This document shows, in pieces, positions 17,509 through 25,992 of a stretch of 64,000 nt of DNA. Within the stretch, counting starts at the first letter, position 1, and every line of letters starts with the position of its first letter. Source of the stretch: JACKBK01 sp963707275 (GTDB lineage Bacteria > Chloroflexota > Anaerolineae > JAAEKA01); contig CAVPPH010000004.1 of NCBI GenBank assembly GCA_963707275.1, positions 434,001 to 498,000 of the forward strand, written 5' to 3'. A program made the translations under genes and the position numbers. Under the pieces are notes generated by a model. The model did no database searches and had not been told where the DNA came from. It worked only from the letters and a program-made list of their open reading frames with translations.

Positions 17509-19627
17509 CACCGCCTCCCTTGGCCGGCGCATCCGCCAGCGGCAGCGCGAACCAGAACACGGATCCACCGCCCGGTCGGTCGTCCACACCAAGCTTGCCC
17601 TGGTGCGCTTCGACGATGGTCTTGACGACGTACAGACCGAGGCCCACGCCATACTGCTCGCCGGCAGGCGAATCCAGGCGGACGAAGCGGCGGAACAACT
17701 GGTCGCGTTCGCCCTGCGGGATGCCAGGGCCGCGGTCGGCCACCGATACGCGCAGCCAGGACTGGTCGTTTTCCACGATCAGATCGACCGGTTGGCCGAT
17801 GGGGCTGTATTTGCTGGCGTTGCTGAGCAGGTTGACCACCACCTGGACCAATCGCGTCGGGTCAGCGCGCAACTCCGGCATGCGCGACGGCTCTGCAAGC
17901 GCCACCGATTGGGCGCGACGCGCCATCAGCGGATCCACAATACGCAGCGCCTCGGTGATGACCTGGTTCAGATTGACAGCGCGCTTGCGGACAGTGAAGC
18001 GTCCGGCCTCGATGCTGCTGCTCTCCAGTAGGTTGTCGATCAGCGTCTGCAGGCTGACGAGGCTGAGATGAGTCGGTCGCAGTAGGTTGCGCATCTCCTC
18101 AGCCGTCAGGTACTGACCTTCGTCCAGAAGTAGCTCCATCGAGGCGTTGAGGGTGGTGAGCGGCGTCCTGAATTCATGCGAAATGTTGGCCAGGAAGTGC
18201 GAACGCAGGCCGCGCAGCGCTTCCTCCTGCGTGATGTCGCGCAGCACCAACGCTACCTGCGGCACCGGGCTGTTGGGCGGCGCGAGGCGCGCTCCGGTAA
18301 CTGCCAGGATCACGGGTTTGCCTTGAATTGAGATGATCTCGATCTGTCGCTTGCCGCCTGCCGGAGGAATGACATCCAGGAAAGTCACGTCTTGAGCGCT
18401 CAATTGGAACAGGTTGCTGACGGGCTGCCCAACCGCCTGGCTGCTGGTGCAGTCGAGAATGCGCTCGGCGCCCTGGCTTATGAAGGTTACGATGCCGCGC
18501 GTGTCGAAGGTCACTACGCCTTCCACGATCGACTGGATCAGGCTGTCCAGCCAGTCGCGCGCCTCCGATCGCTCGCTCAGGGCGTCCAGCATGGTCGCCT
18601 GACTTCGGCGCAGCGCCGCGGCCAGCGTCGTCACTTCGGTCGGGCCCGCAAGCTCCACCACCGGCACGCCGAAGTTGCCCTGGCTGATCAATTCAGCCAT
18701 CTCCGTCAGCCGTTCCAGCGGGGCCGTCAGACGGCGGATCGCCCAGACGCCGGTGGTCATAGCGAGCACCGCAACGACCAACGTACTGGCAATCAGAATC
18801 GTGGTTGCCTGTCGTTCGGCGGCGGTTAGACCGTCGACCAACAGCGCTACTTCGGCCAGCAGCCTTGTCTGGCCGTCACCTGCGTGCAGCGGAGTGCTTA
18901 CGGTCAGGAGTTCATGGCCCTGCGAGTTGACCGGCGCAGGTAGTCCTTCGTCGCCGATCAGGGGCAGCGAACCGACTGGCAGCAGGCTGGCCTGACTGCT
19001 GGCCAGCCGCGGTCCTCCCGGCGCAAACACACTCTGTTCTGATTCTGTATTGGCGGCCATCTGCCCCAGAAACGGGTCGTCGATCAAAATGCCAGCCAGG
19101 ATCGTATCAACCGCCTGCTCCGGGCCAGCTGTTGACAACGGGATATCGACAGCCAGCGTGGCCACCGTGCCGACGATCCCATAACCCGGTGCAAATGGCA
19201 GATTGCAGCTTTCGACTGGGCTGCTACCGGTGGTCACCTGCATTCGTCGACCACAGAAAACCAGATAGTCGATACCGCTTTGGACGCGGAAGGCTTCCAG
19301 ATACGCGGCCATTTCGGCAGCTGATCCTTTGGTCGCCAACTGCTGAAAGGTAGGTCGTTCCGCCAATAACCGCGCTCGGTCGCTGATCTCCCCTTCGTGC
19401 GTTGTGTAAAGGGATGCTGTGGCGCGCTGCACGGCCAACAGATGTTCGGTCGCCTGACGCTGCAACTGGCTGCGGGCAATCCACAAGGCGGGCACGCCGG
19501 CGCTCAGCGTTGTGAACACGACCAGCGCTGCCAGTCCGGCCACAAGGCGCACGGAAAAGCTGCGCCAGTCAATCAGGGGTTTGCGGCCGGGAGAACGGGG
19601 GCGTCGTCTACCTTCATTGCTCGACAT
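17489..19627 (-). CDS. PhoR-like membrane sensor histidine kinase
   Basis: A 712-residue kinase. There are two membrane segments (about 28-50 and 265-290) flanking an extracytoplasmic sensor of about 215 residues, then a HAMP linker, a PAS domain (about 360-470), HisKA with the phosphorylated His484 in NISHEFRTP, and HATPase_c with N box NLLSNASKYS, G1 DRGPGIP and G2 GVGLGLYVV. The stop codon overlaps the regulator start, so kinase and regulator form a two-gene unit. The link to phosphate rests on the adjacent Pho box and pst operon. The large extracytoplasmic domain is not a known phosphate sensor by eye. Confidence 0.9.
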   Translation of the reverse strand: MSSNEGRRRPRSPGRKPLIDWRSFSVRLVAGLAALVVFTTLSAGVPALWIARSQLQRQATEHLLAVQRATASLYTTHEGEISDRARLLAERPTFQQLATKGSAAEMAAYLEAFRVQSGIDYLVFCGRRMQVTTGSSPVESCNLPFAPGYGIVGTVATLAVDIPLSTAGPEQAVDTILAGILIDDPFLGQMAANTESEQSVFAPGGPRLASSQASLLPVGSLPLIGDEGLPAPVNSQGHELLTVSTPLHAGDGQTRLLAEVALLVDGLTAAERQATTILIASTLVVAVLAMTTGVWAIRRLTAPLERLTEMAELISQGNFGVPVVELAGPTEVTTLAAALRRSQATMLDALSERSEARDWLDSLIQSIVEGVVTFDTRGIVTFISQGAERILDCTSSQAVGQPVSNLFQLSAQDVTFLDVIPPAGGKRQIEIISIQGKPVILAVTGARLAPPNSPVPQVALVLRDITQEEALRGLRSHFLANISHEFRTPLTTLNASMELLLDEGQYLTAEEMRNLLRPTHLSLVSLQTLIDNLLESSSIEAGRFTVRKRAVNLNQVITEALRIVDPLMARRAQSVALAEPSRMPELRADPTRLVQVVVNLLSNASKYSPIGQPVDLIVENDQSWLRVSVADRGPGIPQGERDQLFRRFVRLDSPAGEQYGVGLGLYVVKTIVEAHQGKLGVDDRPGGGSVFWFALPLADAPAKGGGDESSGS

Positions 19628-19651
19628 AAGCCTCGGTCGCCAGCAAAGTGG

Positions 19652-20404
19652 TCAGCCGCCGTCACGCGGCAGAAAAGCGGTGATGAACATGAACGGCAGG
19701 TGGACGACCTGTTGCCACGGGCCGGTCAACTTTGCCGCGCGGCGGGCGATGCGGTCGATCTCCTGCGCCTCGGACTCGCTGGCCGGCAGACCGGCCAGCA
19801 GGTCGATTCGCTCGGCGGCCGGCGGCGTCAGCCTGTTCAGCAGCTCGATCTTGACCGTGAAGCCGTGTTGCGCCAGCAGCCCTGGCAGCTTGCGTCCCAC
19901 CGTTGGGTCAGCCCCAGCCCGGCGCAGCCCGGCCATCCACAGAGCCTGGCTGGCGATTTCCGGCGGGTACTCGATCATGCCGCCGTAGTCGGGTTCAATA
20001 GCGACCAGCGCGCCGCCCGGCATGAGTACGCGGCGCACTTCGGCCAGCGTCCCCTTCAGCGGCATCCACAGCAACGCAAGTTGGCAGAAGACGAGATCGA
20101 AGGACATATCGGCAAAGGGGAGACGGCGGGCATCGGCGCACGAGGTGACAGCGCCGGCAAAAGGCGCCGGATCCTGATTCAGCGCCGCCCAGTTGCGGTC
20201 CAGCGCGACAACCGAGCCGATTGAACCGGCGACCAGCTCCGGCGTTACGCTGCCGAAGCCGCAGCCCAGGTCGAGGACGGCGCGCCGCCAATTCAGTTCG
20301 GCCTGTTCCAGCAGCCAGCGGCGTGCCGGCGCCAGCCATTCGGCCTGCCGGCGCGCCAGTTCGGGTGGCGGCAGGTTGGGGCGGGCGGGATTGGTGGGAG
20401 GCAT
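19652..20404 (-). CDS. Class I SAM-dependent methyltransferase
   Basis: A 250-residue Rossmann-fold methyltransferase (Methyltransf_11-like). Motif I is VLDLGCGFGSVTPELV (about 44-59), the acidic motif II residue is in VVALDRNWAAL, and motif IV is FDLVFCQLALLWMP (about 103-116). No substrate-specific features are recognised, so the methyl acceptor is unknown. It lies 24 nt upstream of the PhoR-like kinase on the same strand and may be co-transcribed with it, although no functional link is evident. Confidence 0.85.
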   Translation of the reverse strand: MPPTNPARPNLPPPELARRQAEWLAPARRWLLEQAELNWRRAVLDLGCGFGSVTPELVAGSIGSVVALDRNWAALNQDPAPFAGAVTSCADARRLPFADMSFDLVFCQLALLWMPLKGTLAEVRRVLMPGGALVAIEPDYGGMIEYPPEIASQALWMAGLRRAGADPTVGRKLPGLLAQHGFTVKIELLNRLTPPAAERIDLLAGLPASESEAQEIDRIARRAAKLTGPWQQVVHLPFMFITAFLPRDGG

Positions 20405-20418
20405 GTGTCAGTCAGGAA

Positions 20419-20453
20419 AGGTGACAGTCACTTTCCGAAAGTGACTGTCACCT
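20419..20453. repeat. Intergenic hairpin, GGTGACAGTCACTTT class
   Basis: Perfect 16-bp inverted repeat (20419-20434 with 20438-20453) with the 3-nt loop CCG. The apex CACTTTCCGAAAGTG is shared with the other hairpins of the window. It sits in the 61-bp gap after the Cys-Ala tail gene on the minus strand and could terminate that transcript, but it lacks a T-run. Confidence 0.65.
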
Positions 20454-20465
20454 GGGTATGCACGA

Positions 20466-22346
20466 TTACCGCCCGCCGCCGGCGCAGGCGCAGGCGCAGG
20501 CACAGCCCGCGCAGGCGCAGGCGCAACTTCCGCCACCACCACCACCACTGCCACCACCACCGCCGCCAGAACTGAGCACCTTGCTCACGCCGCGATCGAC
20601 GCCTGCCAGGTTGATCACGCCGCCCGTTCCTGATGGCAGCGAGCTGGGCGAAATGGCAGCAGCCAGGCTGCTGGCTGTGTTCTCGGCATATCCGGCGAAG
20701 CCGCGTGAAACATCGCCGAAGCTGGGCGTGGAGGATGGTTGCGAGCCGCCACCCAGCGAAAGCCCGCCTCCACCGCTGCTGCCGCCGGCCGAAGGACGAA
20801 TCCACACCGGGTTGTAGTGCCACGTTGGCGTGTTCCAGACGTCGGGCCCGCCGTCGTCCATCAGTATCCACTCCATGTCCTTGTCCAGCGCCTTTTCGCG
20901 TTCGCCGATGTCCTCGATGGCTCTGGCCTGCTCCACCGCCCGCTTGACGATGGCTTGGTAATACTCCACCGTGTCCGACAGGTCGAAGCCCTTCATGCGC
21001 GCCGCGACGCCGGTCAGAAACGCCTTGATATCTTCGTCGAAGTCGATCTCCTTCAGCGCTGTTTTGGGATGCTTCTCGATGGTGTCCAGGAAGCCCTGCT
21101 CATAGCTGTGCAGCGCGACGCCCAGAGTTTGTGCGGCGTCCTTGCGCTGTTTCGCCGTATCGCGCTTGCCGGCATTCGCGCTGGCCGGCTTGAAATTGGG
21201 AGCCAGTTCCACAGTGAGCGGCGACGCGATGACCTGGCGCAGCGCGCCTTTTTTCAGCAGGCCGAAAATGATCAGCGTCAGCACTTTGTTGATTGGCAAC
21301 TCCAGCAGCGCGGCCGCTTCCGGGGCCGTCAGGCCGCGCTTGATGCCGCCGCCCTCGACCTGCGCGATGGCGGGCAGGTACTTGCGCATCCGCCGCTTCT
21401 TGTAGCGCGACTGCGCAAACCAGGCCAGCAGCGCCATAGGGATCAGCAGCAGCGGTCCTACCAGGGGGTTGTTGACCAGCAGCCAGGCGCCGCCGCCGCA
21501 GAGCAACAGCCACAGGAAGAACCCGGTTGCGCCGGTGGTGCGGAAATAGAAGATCGAGAAGGCTATCAGCAGCAACACAGCGGTGATGGCCTGGGCGAAG
21601 CCGCTGCCTTCGTACCAGAGCGCCGTCAACTGGAACAGGTTCTGGTCGATGATGTTGCTTACGGCGTCCTTGGGAAATGAGATGCCGACCTTTTCCGGGC
21701 CGGTGAAGGAAGTGTCGCTGAACAGCCAGACCGCTACAGCCCGGTCGTCGACGATTCCGGTCTGGTCATAGGGCGTGCTCTGCCACTTCAATTCGTCGAT
21801 GCTTACGCCCTCAGGCAGGTGGACGGCGATCTCCAGGTCGGTTGTGCCGATGACGAATTGGCTGTCGAACCAGGTGGGCGTGATCTGCAGGGAGGCCAGG
21901 TCTCTGCTGGTCAGGTCCTGATACACCATGTCGGGCATGGTGAACTCGACGTGCAGTGTGCCGGATTGGCCGCTGGGGATGCTGCCGCTGTCCAGGTGAA
22001 CCTCAACACCGGGCTTGACGTACTCTGACGGGCGGATGTCGCTCAACGATTGGCCGTCCACCGACGCGCTGAAGTTGCTGAGCTGGTAATTCTTGTTGGG
22101 AACGCCGATGTCCACGATGTCGATGGTCGATCCCAGGTTCCTGAACTCGATGTCATAGACCAGTCGCGCCGACCCGTCGGGCTGCACGAATACCTGTAAG
22201 ACCACGCTGGGGACTTCGAACAGGTAGTTTTGTGCGCGCGTCGTAATTGGAACCAGCAGCAGCGCCGCGAGGATGACGGCGACGGTTGCAATGTGCAGCC
22301 AGCGTTCGCGACGATCTGTTTGTACCAGAGGATTTGTGGAGTTCAT
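20466..22346 (-). CDS. Membrane protein (DUF2207-like) with Cys-Ala tail; likely radical SAM target
   Basis: A 626-residue membrane protein. An N-terminal signal/anchor (about 16-38) is followed by an extracytoplasmic beta-rich region (40-240), three hydrophobic spans (about 255-330), then a cytoplasmic winged-helix-like stretch (GLTAPEAAALLELPINKVLTLII) as in DUF2207-family proteins. The end is striking: a Gly/Ser linker, then residues 607-626 with seven Cys alternating with Ala (608, 610, 612, 615, 617, 619, 621) and a GGGR terminus. The start at 22346 follows a GGAG site. It is the last gene after two radical SAM/SPASM genes, which suggests, as inference, that the tail is post-translationally cross-linked or loaded with metal. 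Short-period DNA (CGCAGG units) encodes the tail, so replication slippage could also have shaped it, but the pattern is kept in frame up to the stop codon. Confidence 0.82.
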   Translation of the reverse strand: MNSTNPLVQTDRRERWLHIATVAVILAALLLVPITTRAQNYLFEVPSVVLQVFVQPDGSARLVYDIEFRNLGSTIDIVDIGVPNKNYQLSNFSASVDGQSLSDIRPSEYVKPGVEVHLDSGSIPSGQSGTLHVEFTMPDMVYQDLTSRDLASLQITPTWFDSQFVIGTTDLEIAVHLPEGVSIDELKWQSTPYDQTGIVDDRAVAVWLFSDTSFTGPEKVGISFPKDAVSNIIDQNLFQLTALWYEGSGFAQAITAVLLLIAFSIFYFRTTGATGFFLWLLLCGGGAWLLVNNPLVGPLLLIPMALLAWFAQSRYKKRRMRKYLPAIAQVEGGGIKRGLTAPEAAALLELPINKVLTLIIFGLLKKGALRQVIASPLTVELAPNFKPASANAGKRDTAKQRKDAAQTLGVALHSYEQGFLDTIEKHPKTALKEIDFDEDIKAFLTGVAARMKGFDLSDTVEYYQAIVKRAVEQARAIEDIGEREKALDKDMEWILMDDGGPDVWNTPTWHYNPVWIRPSAGGSSGGGGLSLGGGSQPSSTPSFGDVSRGFAGYAENTASSLAAAISPSSLPSGTGGVINLAGVDRGVSKVLSSGGGGGGSGGGGGGSCACACAGCACACACAGGGR

Positions 22347-22413
22347 TCGTGTTCTCCTGGTAGACTCGTTATAGCGCCGCCTGTGGTTGAAACCAACAGG
22401 CTGATATCGGTTA

Positions 22414-22432
22414 AGCCTGCTAAAGGCAGGCT
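22414..22432. repeat. Small hairpin between the radical SAM partner and tail genes
   Basis: Perfect 7-bp stem AGCCTGC/GCAGGCT with a 5-nt loop, in the 138-bp gap upstream of the tail-protein gene. It may separate the two transcripts or attenuate read-through. No strong T-run is present. Confidence 0.35.
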
Positions 22433-22484
22433 GCCGGGTCGGATACAGCTTGCTTCAGCATGCTTGGTCTGGCAGGCGCCGAAT

Positions 22485-23792
22485 TCATTCGGTGCGACCA
22501 GGCCGCGCGACGCCGTCGGACCAGCCCGCCGGCTCTTTGGGGCAGTCGGCGGCGCAGATGGCGAGGCCAGGGCACATGGCGCAGTGGGTGGGCTGCTCGA
22601 TGCGCGTCCGGTAACTGCGAAACGCTTCGTGCTGCCAGATGCTGGGCCAACTGTCACGCACCACATCGCCGGCGGACCGGTACGGGCCGCGCGGCGGGAT
22701 CACTGAACCGTCGGAGTTGATGCGCACCGCCAGGTCGCTGGAGCAGCGCGCACCGGCGCGCGCCTGTTCCGCCAGCGAAACGGCAGGATCGCGCAATACC
22801 GGCGGCTGCCACTGGAAGCGCACCAGCGCCGCGTCGGCCGCGCGCTCCACATCGTCAGCGATCTCGGCCAGTGCGGCCGCAGGCAGCGATCCGTCATCCG
22901 CGCCGCCGTCGGGTGATGCAATGGCGTAGAAGGCGGCGTTGGGAACGCCCAGCTCTTGCAGCCGCGCCAGTGTCTCGTCGAAGGTCTCGACCGTGGCGCG
23001 GATCAAAGGTATCAGGGCCACGTTGGCCAGCTCGGCGGCTTCGGTCTGCCGGAACAATTTCTCGGCCGCGGCGTGGTCGCCCTCGCCAAAGAGCGAGTCA
23101 TGTAGCGCGCGGTCGGCCGACGCATAGAAGACCGTGATGTGATCAACGCCGACCAGCGCCAGGTCGCTGATGACTGACCCGACCAACAAGTCGCTGGCGC
23201 GCCCGCTGACGCCGCAGATCAGCCCCAGCCACTGGGCGTGTTCGACCAGCGAGACGATCTCCACCACGTCGGGCACCACCGGGACACGGATGGTGATGTG
23301 TGGCAGGCCGGCGCTCCAGAGATGGTCCATGATGGGCAGCATGTGCACCGGCTCGTCCAGCAGTAGATCGGCTTCCAGCGGCGGGATCAACCCGGCATCG
23401 CGCGGCTGCAAGGCGGGATCGCTCAGGTTGAAGACCGGGTAGAGATCGCCGGGCGCGGTCAGGCGGGTGATCAACTGATCGACCGCCGCGATGTCAGCGG
23501 TGCGCTGCGCGACGCTGGCTGGCTCGAACTGCTGGTTCAGCTCTTTCAGAATGGCGTCACGCGTGCCGCCTTCCAGAAGCCGCGCCGCGATCAGCACGCC
23601 GGTGGCCGAAAGCTGGGCGATGGCCGTGCCGTTGCTGATCAGCAGGCCACTGCCGCCCGGATCAACGCGCAGGTGAAAGCGGTGAGTTTGTCCGTGTTCG
23701 AGCCGCGTGTATTGGCGCATTCCCGGCTTGAGCGCGCTCGGCTCGCGGTCGAGGGTGGGAACCAAGAGTTGTCGAAAAAGTGTTGGGGACAT
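22485..23792 (-). CDS. Degenerate radical SAM/SPASM-like partner protein
   Basis: A 435-residue protein. The N-terminus (about 25-105) resembles a PqqD-like peptide-recognition domain (HLRVDPGGSGLLISNGTAIA, then LSATGVLIAARLLEGGTRD). The middle (about 140-320) looks like a radical SAM barrel but has no CX3CX2C iron-sulphur motif. The C-terminus (about 345-435) is a SPASM-like domain (CSSDLAVRINSDGSVIP, then CAMCPGLAICAADCPKE) that should still bind a cluster. It therefore probably cannot cleave SAM and may serve as a scaffold or recognition subunit for the active enzyme encoded 108 nt upstream. It precedes the Cys-Ala tail protein gene. The exact family was not identified. Confidence 0.78.
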   Translation of the reverse strand: MSPTLFRQLLVPTLDREPSALKPGMRQYTRLEHGQTHRFHLRVDPGGSGLLISNGTAIAQLSATGVLIAARLLEGGTRDAILKELNQQFEPASVAQRTADIAAVDQLITRLTAPGDLYPVFNLSDPALQPRDAGLIPPLEADLLLDEPVHMLPIMDHLWSAGLPHITIRVPVVPDVVEIVSLVEHAQWLGLICGVSGRASDLLVGSVISDLALVGVDHITVFYASADRALHDSLFGEGDHAAAEKLFRQTEAAELANVALIPLIRATVETFDETLARLQELGVPNAAFYAIASPDGGADDGSLPAAALAEIADDVERAADAALVRFQWQPPVLRDPAVSLAEQARAGARCSSDLAVRINSDGSVIPPRGPYRSAGDVVRDSWPSIWQHEAFRSYRTRIEQPTHCAMCPGLAICAADCPKEPAGWSDGVARPGRTE

Positions 23793-23794
23793 GG

Positions 23795-23905
23795 GATTCG
23801 TGTTGCGTATTGCGTGTTATGTGGTGCGTGAAACCGTGAAGCGTGAAATCGTGACTGCCTTCAGTTCTCTGACCTCTGACTTCTGACTTCTGCTCACCGT
23901 CTACT
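23795..23905. repeat. Low-complexity decaying repeats
   Basis: Short imperfect repeats of the types GCGTGAAACCGTGAAGCGTGA and CTGACCTCTGACTTCTGACT fill the gap between the two radical SAM genes and touch the last codons of the upstream one. Similar tracts recur at 30511, 33057, 40724, 42797, 48985 and 50540. Confidence 0.55.
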
Positions 23906-25523
23906 GACCACCGATCACCATCACACCGCTGCCGCGGTGCGGGCTGTTGGTCTGGCCGGCGGGCGGGACGAAGCCGGTGGGCACGAGGGTCAGCGCGATG
24001 TCGGCGGTGAAGGGCAGGTCGGCGGCGGCGCTCTTGCCGGTGCCGCAACTGCCGCTACAGCCGGCGCATCCGCCGCCGTGGCCGTTTTCGGCGATGCGAT
24101 GACCGTCGCGCGCCTCGCGCTCGATGCGACAGCCGCCGCCGCACAGCGGCAGGTCGGGGCACTCCCAGCACTTCTCCGGCAGCCCGGCCCAGCGCGGATC
24201 TTCAACGCGGTCGCGGAAGGAGCGGAACAGCGCGCCTTGCCAGATCTCCTCCCACGGGTCGCGGAGGATGTTGCCGGCCGCCACGTAGTACGACTGGCAG
24301 GGCAGCACGTCGCCGTTGGGTTCGATGCAGAGCGAGTACTCGCCGGCGTTGCAGCGCTTGGCGCCCAGCTCCAGTTCGACCGGTGACATGCGGCAGTACT
24401 CGGTCGGCGTGTACCAGAGGAAGCGCATCCCCAGTTCTTCAGCCCGATCGCGGACGCGGATCAGCAGCGCGGGCATCTCAGCCTCGGGAATCGCTGTGCC
24501 GTTGCCAAAGCCGCCGCCGGAGTAGATCATGCCGTTCATGGCGAAGGTGCGGATGCCCAGGTCGTAGAGGAACTCGATGATCTCTTCGGCGTGGTCCTTG
24601 TTGGCCTGCATCAGCGTGGTGTTGGTGATGGTGTGCAGCGGGCTGGCGACCGCGTTGCGAATTCCCTTGACGGTCTGGTCGAAGGAGCGCGCGCCCATCA
24701 TCGCGTCGTGGATGGCGGGCCGGCTGGAGCCGAGCGTGATCTGCACGTGGTTGAGGCCCGCCGCAGCCAGCTCGGCTACATAGGGAGCATGAGCCATGCG
24801 CCGGCCGTTGCTGTTCAGCCCGACGACGTGGCCCAGCCGGTCGGCGTGGTCGATGATCTCGCACAGGTCGGGGTGCAACGTCGCCTCGCCGCCGGTGAAG
24901 ATCAGGTGCGGCACGGCCAACTCGTGCAGCCGGTCGATGACTTCGAACCAGTGTTCCTTGCTCAGCGAGGCCATCGGGTAGTGGCTCGGCTCGTTGTAGC
25001 AGTGGGGACACTCGTTGTTGCAGCCGTAGGTGATGGCCAGATCGACCTTGTAGGGCGCGTGTACTGGCGTGCTGAACAGGTCGGCGCGCGGCAGATCGGG
25101 CAGCGCACAGGTGGGGCAGTTGGTGCCGGGGTCGGTCATGGCGGCCACGAGCGTGTAGATGCTGGCCAGGTCGCTGTCAAGCTGAGCGCTGCTGCCGAAG
25201 GTGCGCTGCATCTGGCGGCGGGCGCGCTCTTGCGATATGCCTTCCAGCGCGAGGTATGCGATGCCGGCGGCCGTCTGGTTGAGGTGGATCACATCGGTGA
25301 CGTCGCGGAAGAGCACGCCGGAGCCGTCGGGATCGATGCGCAGATGCACGCGCCGCTGCCCGCCATACAGGTCGATGCGGTAGGTGTGCAGGCCGGGCGG
25401 CGGGCCGTCGCTCGACGGACTGCGCCCGAACGCAGCAACGCTGGTGAGCGCGCTTGGCCAGCGCGGTTCAGGTCCGGTCAGATTGCTGTGCAGTTGCCGC
25501 AGGCTGGTGCGCAGATTCACCAT
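23901..25523 (-). CDS. Radical SAM/SPASM peptide maturase with PqqD-like domain
   Basis: A 540-residue enzyme. The N-terminus (about 45-110) is a PqqD-like recognition domain (VLFRDVTDVIHLNQTAAGIA). The radical SAM core has the CX3CX2C motif at C168, C172 and C175 (YGCNNECPHCYNEP) and the GGE-type motif FTGGEATLHPDL. The SPASM domain (about 390-490) carries Cys in CNAGEYSLCIEPNGDVLPCQ and CWECPDLPLCGGGC. A Gly/Cys-rich stretch follows (HGGGCAGCSGSCGTG), then 35 residues unlike the core. Such enzymes install thioether or carbon-carbon links in ribosomal peptides. The start at 25523 overlaps the stop of the small zinc-ribbon gene by 7 nt, implying translational coupling. The likely substrate is the Cys-Ala tail encoded two genes downstream (inference). 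Confidence 0.88.
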   Translation of the reverse strand: MVNLRTSLRQLHSNLTGPEPRWPSALTSVAAFGRSPSSDGPPPGLHTYRIDLYGGQRRVHLRIDPDGSGVLFRDVTDVIHLNQTAAGIAYLALEGISQERARRQMQRTFGSSAQLDSDLASIYTLVAAMTDPGTNCPTCALPDLPRADLFSTPVHAPYKVDLAITYGCNNECPHCYNEPSHYPMASLSKEHWFEVIDRLHELAVPHLIFTGGEATLHPDLCEIIDHADRLGHVVGLNSNGRRMAHAPYVAELAAAGLNHVQITLGSSRPAIHDAMMGARSFDQTVKGIRNAVASPLHTITNTTLMQANKDHAEEIIEFLYDLGIRTFAMNGMIYSGGGFGNGTAIPEAEMPALLIRVRDRAEELGMRFLWYTPTEYCRMSPVELELGAKRCNAGEYSLCIEPNGDVLPCQSYYVAAGNILRDPWEEIWQGALFRSFRDRVEDPRWAGLPEKCWECPDLPLCGGGCRIEREARDGHRIAENGHGGGCAGCSGSCGTGKSAAADLPFTADIALTLVPTGFVPPAGQTNSPHRGSGVMVIGGQ

Positions 25524-25858
25524 TTTGGCTCTTCCTCGAACTGGTAGGTGGAGCCGCAGTGCGAGCAGTTGATGAAGATCGCGCCGGCCTTGACGTCGAT
25601 CTCATCCTTGGTCAGGGGTGCGCCGCAGACCTTGCACTTCATGTTTTCCAGGCTGACGTCGCCGCTGAGGTCGATCTGCTGGACGACGGTGGTCTGCGAG
25701 GGTTGCGGCTTCGTGCGCGCCAGGTAGACGACTGCGCCGGCAGCGATCAGCAGGACAACGCCGATGACTAGCCGGGCAGGATTGTTTGCAAAGCCGACGA
25801 TGAAAATTAAACCCAGGACGGCCAGCGCCCCGGCGATGATGGCGTAGAGGTATTTCAT
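25517..25858 (-). CDS. Small membrane protein with zinc ribbon
   Basis: A 113-residue protein with two hydrophobic helices (about 4-24 and 29-48) and a soluble C-terminal zinc-ribbon-like domain with CKVCG and CSHCG (about 75-103). It ends in FEEEPKW. No enzymatic motif is present. It overlaps the start of the radical SAM/SPASM gene by 7 nt, so the two are coupled in translation, which suggests it works with the maturation machinery at the membrane, perhaps tethering it near the tail protein. That role is inference. Confidence 0.75.
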   Translation of the reverse strand: MKYLYAIIAGALAVLGLIFIVGFANNPARLVIGVVLLIAAGAVVYLARTKPQPSQTTVVQQIDLSGDVSLENMKCKVCGAPLTKDEIDVKAGAIFINCSHCGSTYQFEEEPKW

Positions 25859-25869
25859 GGATACTCCGT

Positions 25870-25990
25870 ATGGGTGTCTCTTACTCGTACTCTTACTCGT
25901 ACTCTTACTCGTACTCTTACTCGAAAAACCGGACGAGTACGAGGACGAGTACGAGTACGAGTAGAAGTAAGAGTACGAGCAGAAACCGGC
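25870..25990. repeat. Short-period CGTACTCTTACT repeats in opposed orientation
   Basis: Tandem copies of TCTTACTCGTAC (25877-25925) are followed, after AAAAACCGGA, by inverted units of the type ACGAGTACGAGT (25934-25980). The two arms are largely complementary and could form a long imperfect hairpin. They lie between the deiodinase-like gene and the zinc-ribbon gene, so they may uncouple expression of the two. Confidence 0.7.
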
Positions 25991-25992
25991 TC

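Noticed and set aside
20739..21680. Long plus-strand open frame opposite the tail-protein gene
   Set aside because: Antisense shadow of a well-supported gene, with unusual amino acid content (Arg/Gln/Asp-rich) and no motif.
25870..25990. Opposed short repeats as a CRISPR or an origin
   Set aside because: Units are too short and contiguous for CRISPR, and no DnaA boxes or origin genes are nearby.
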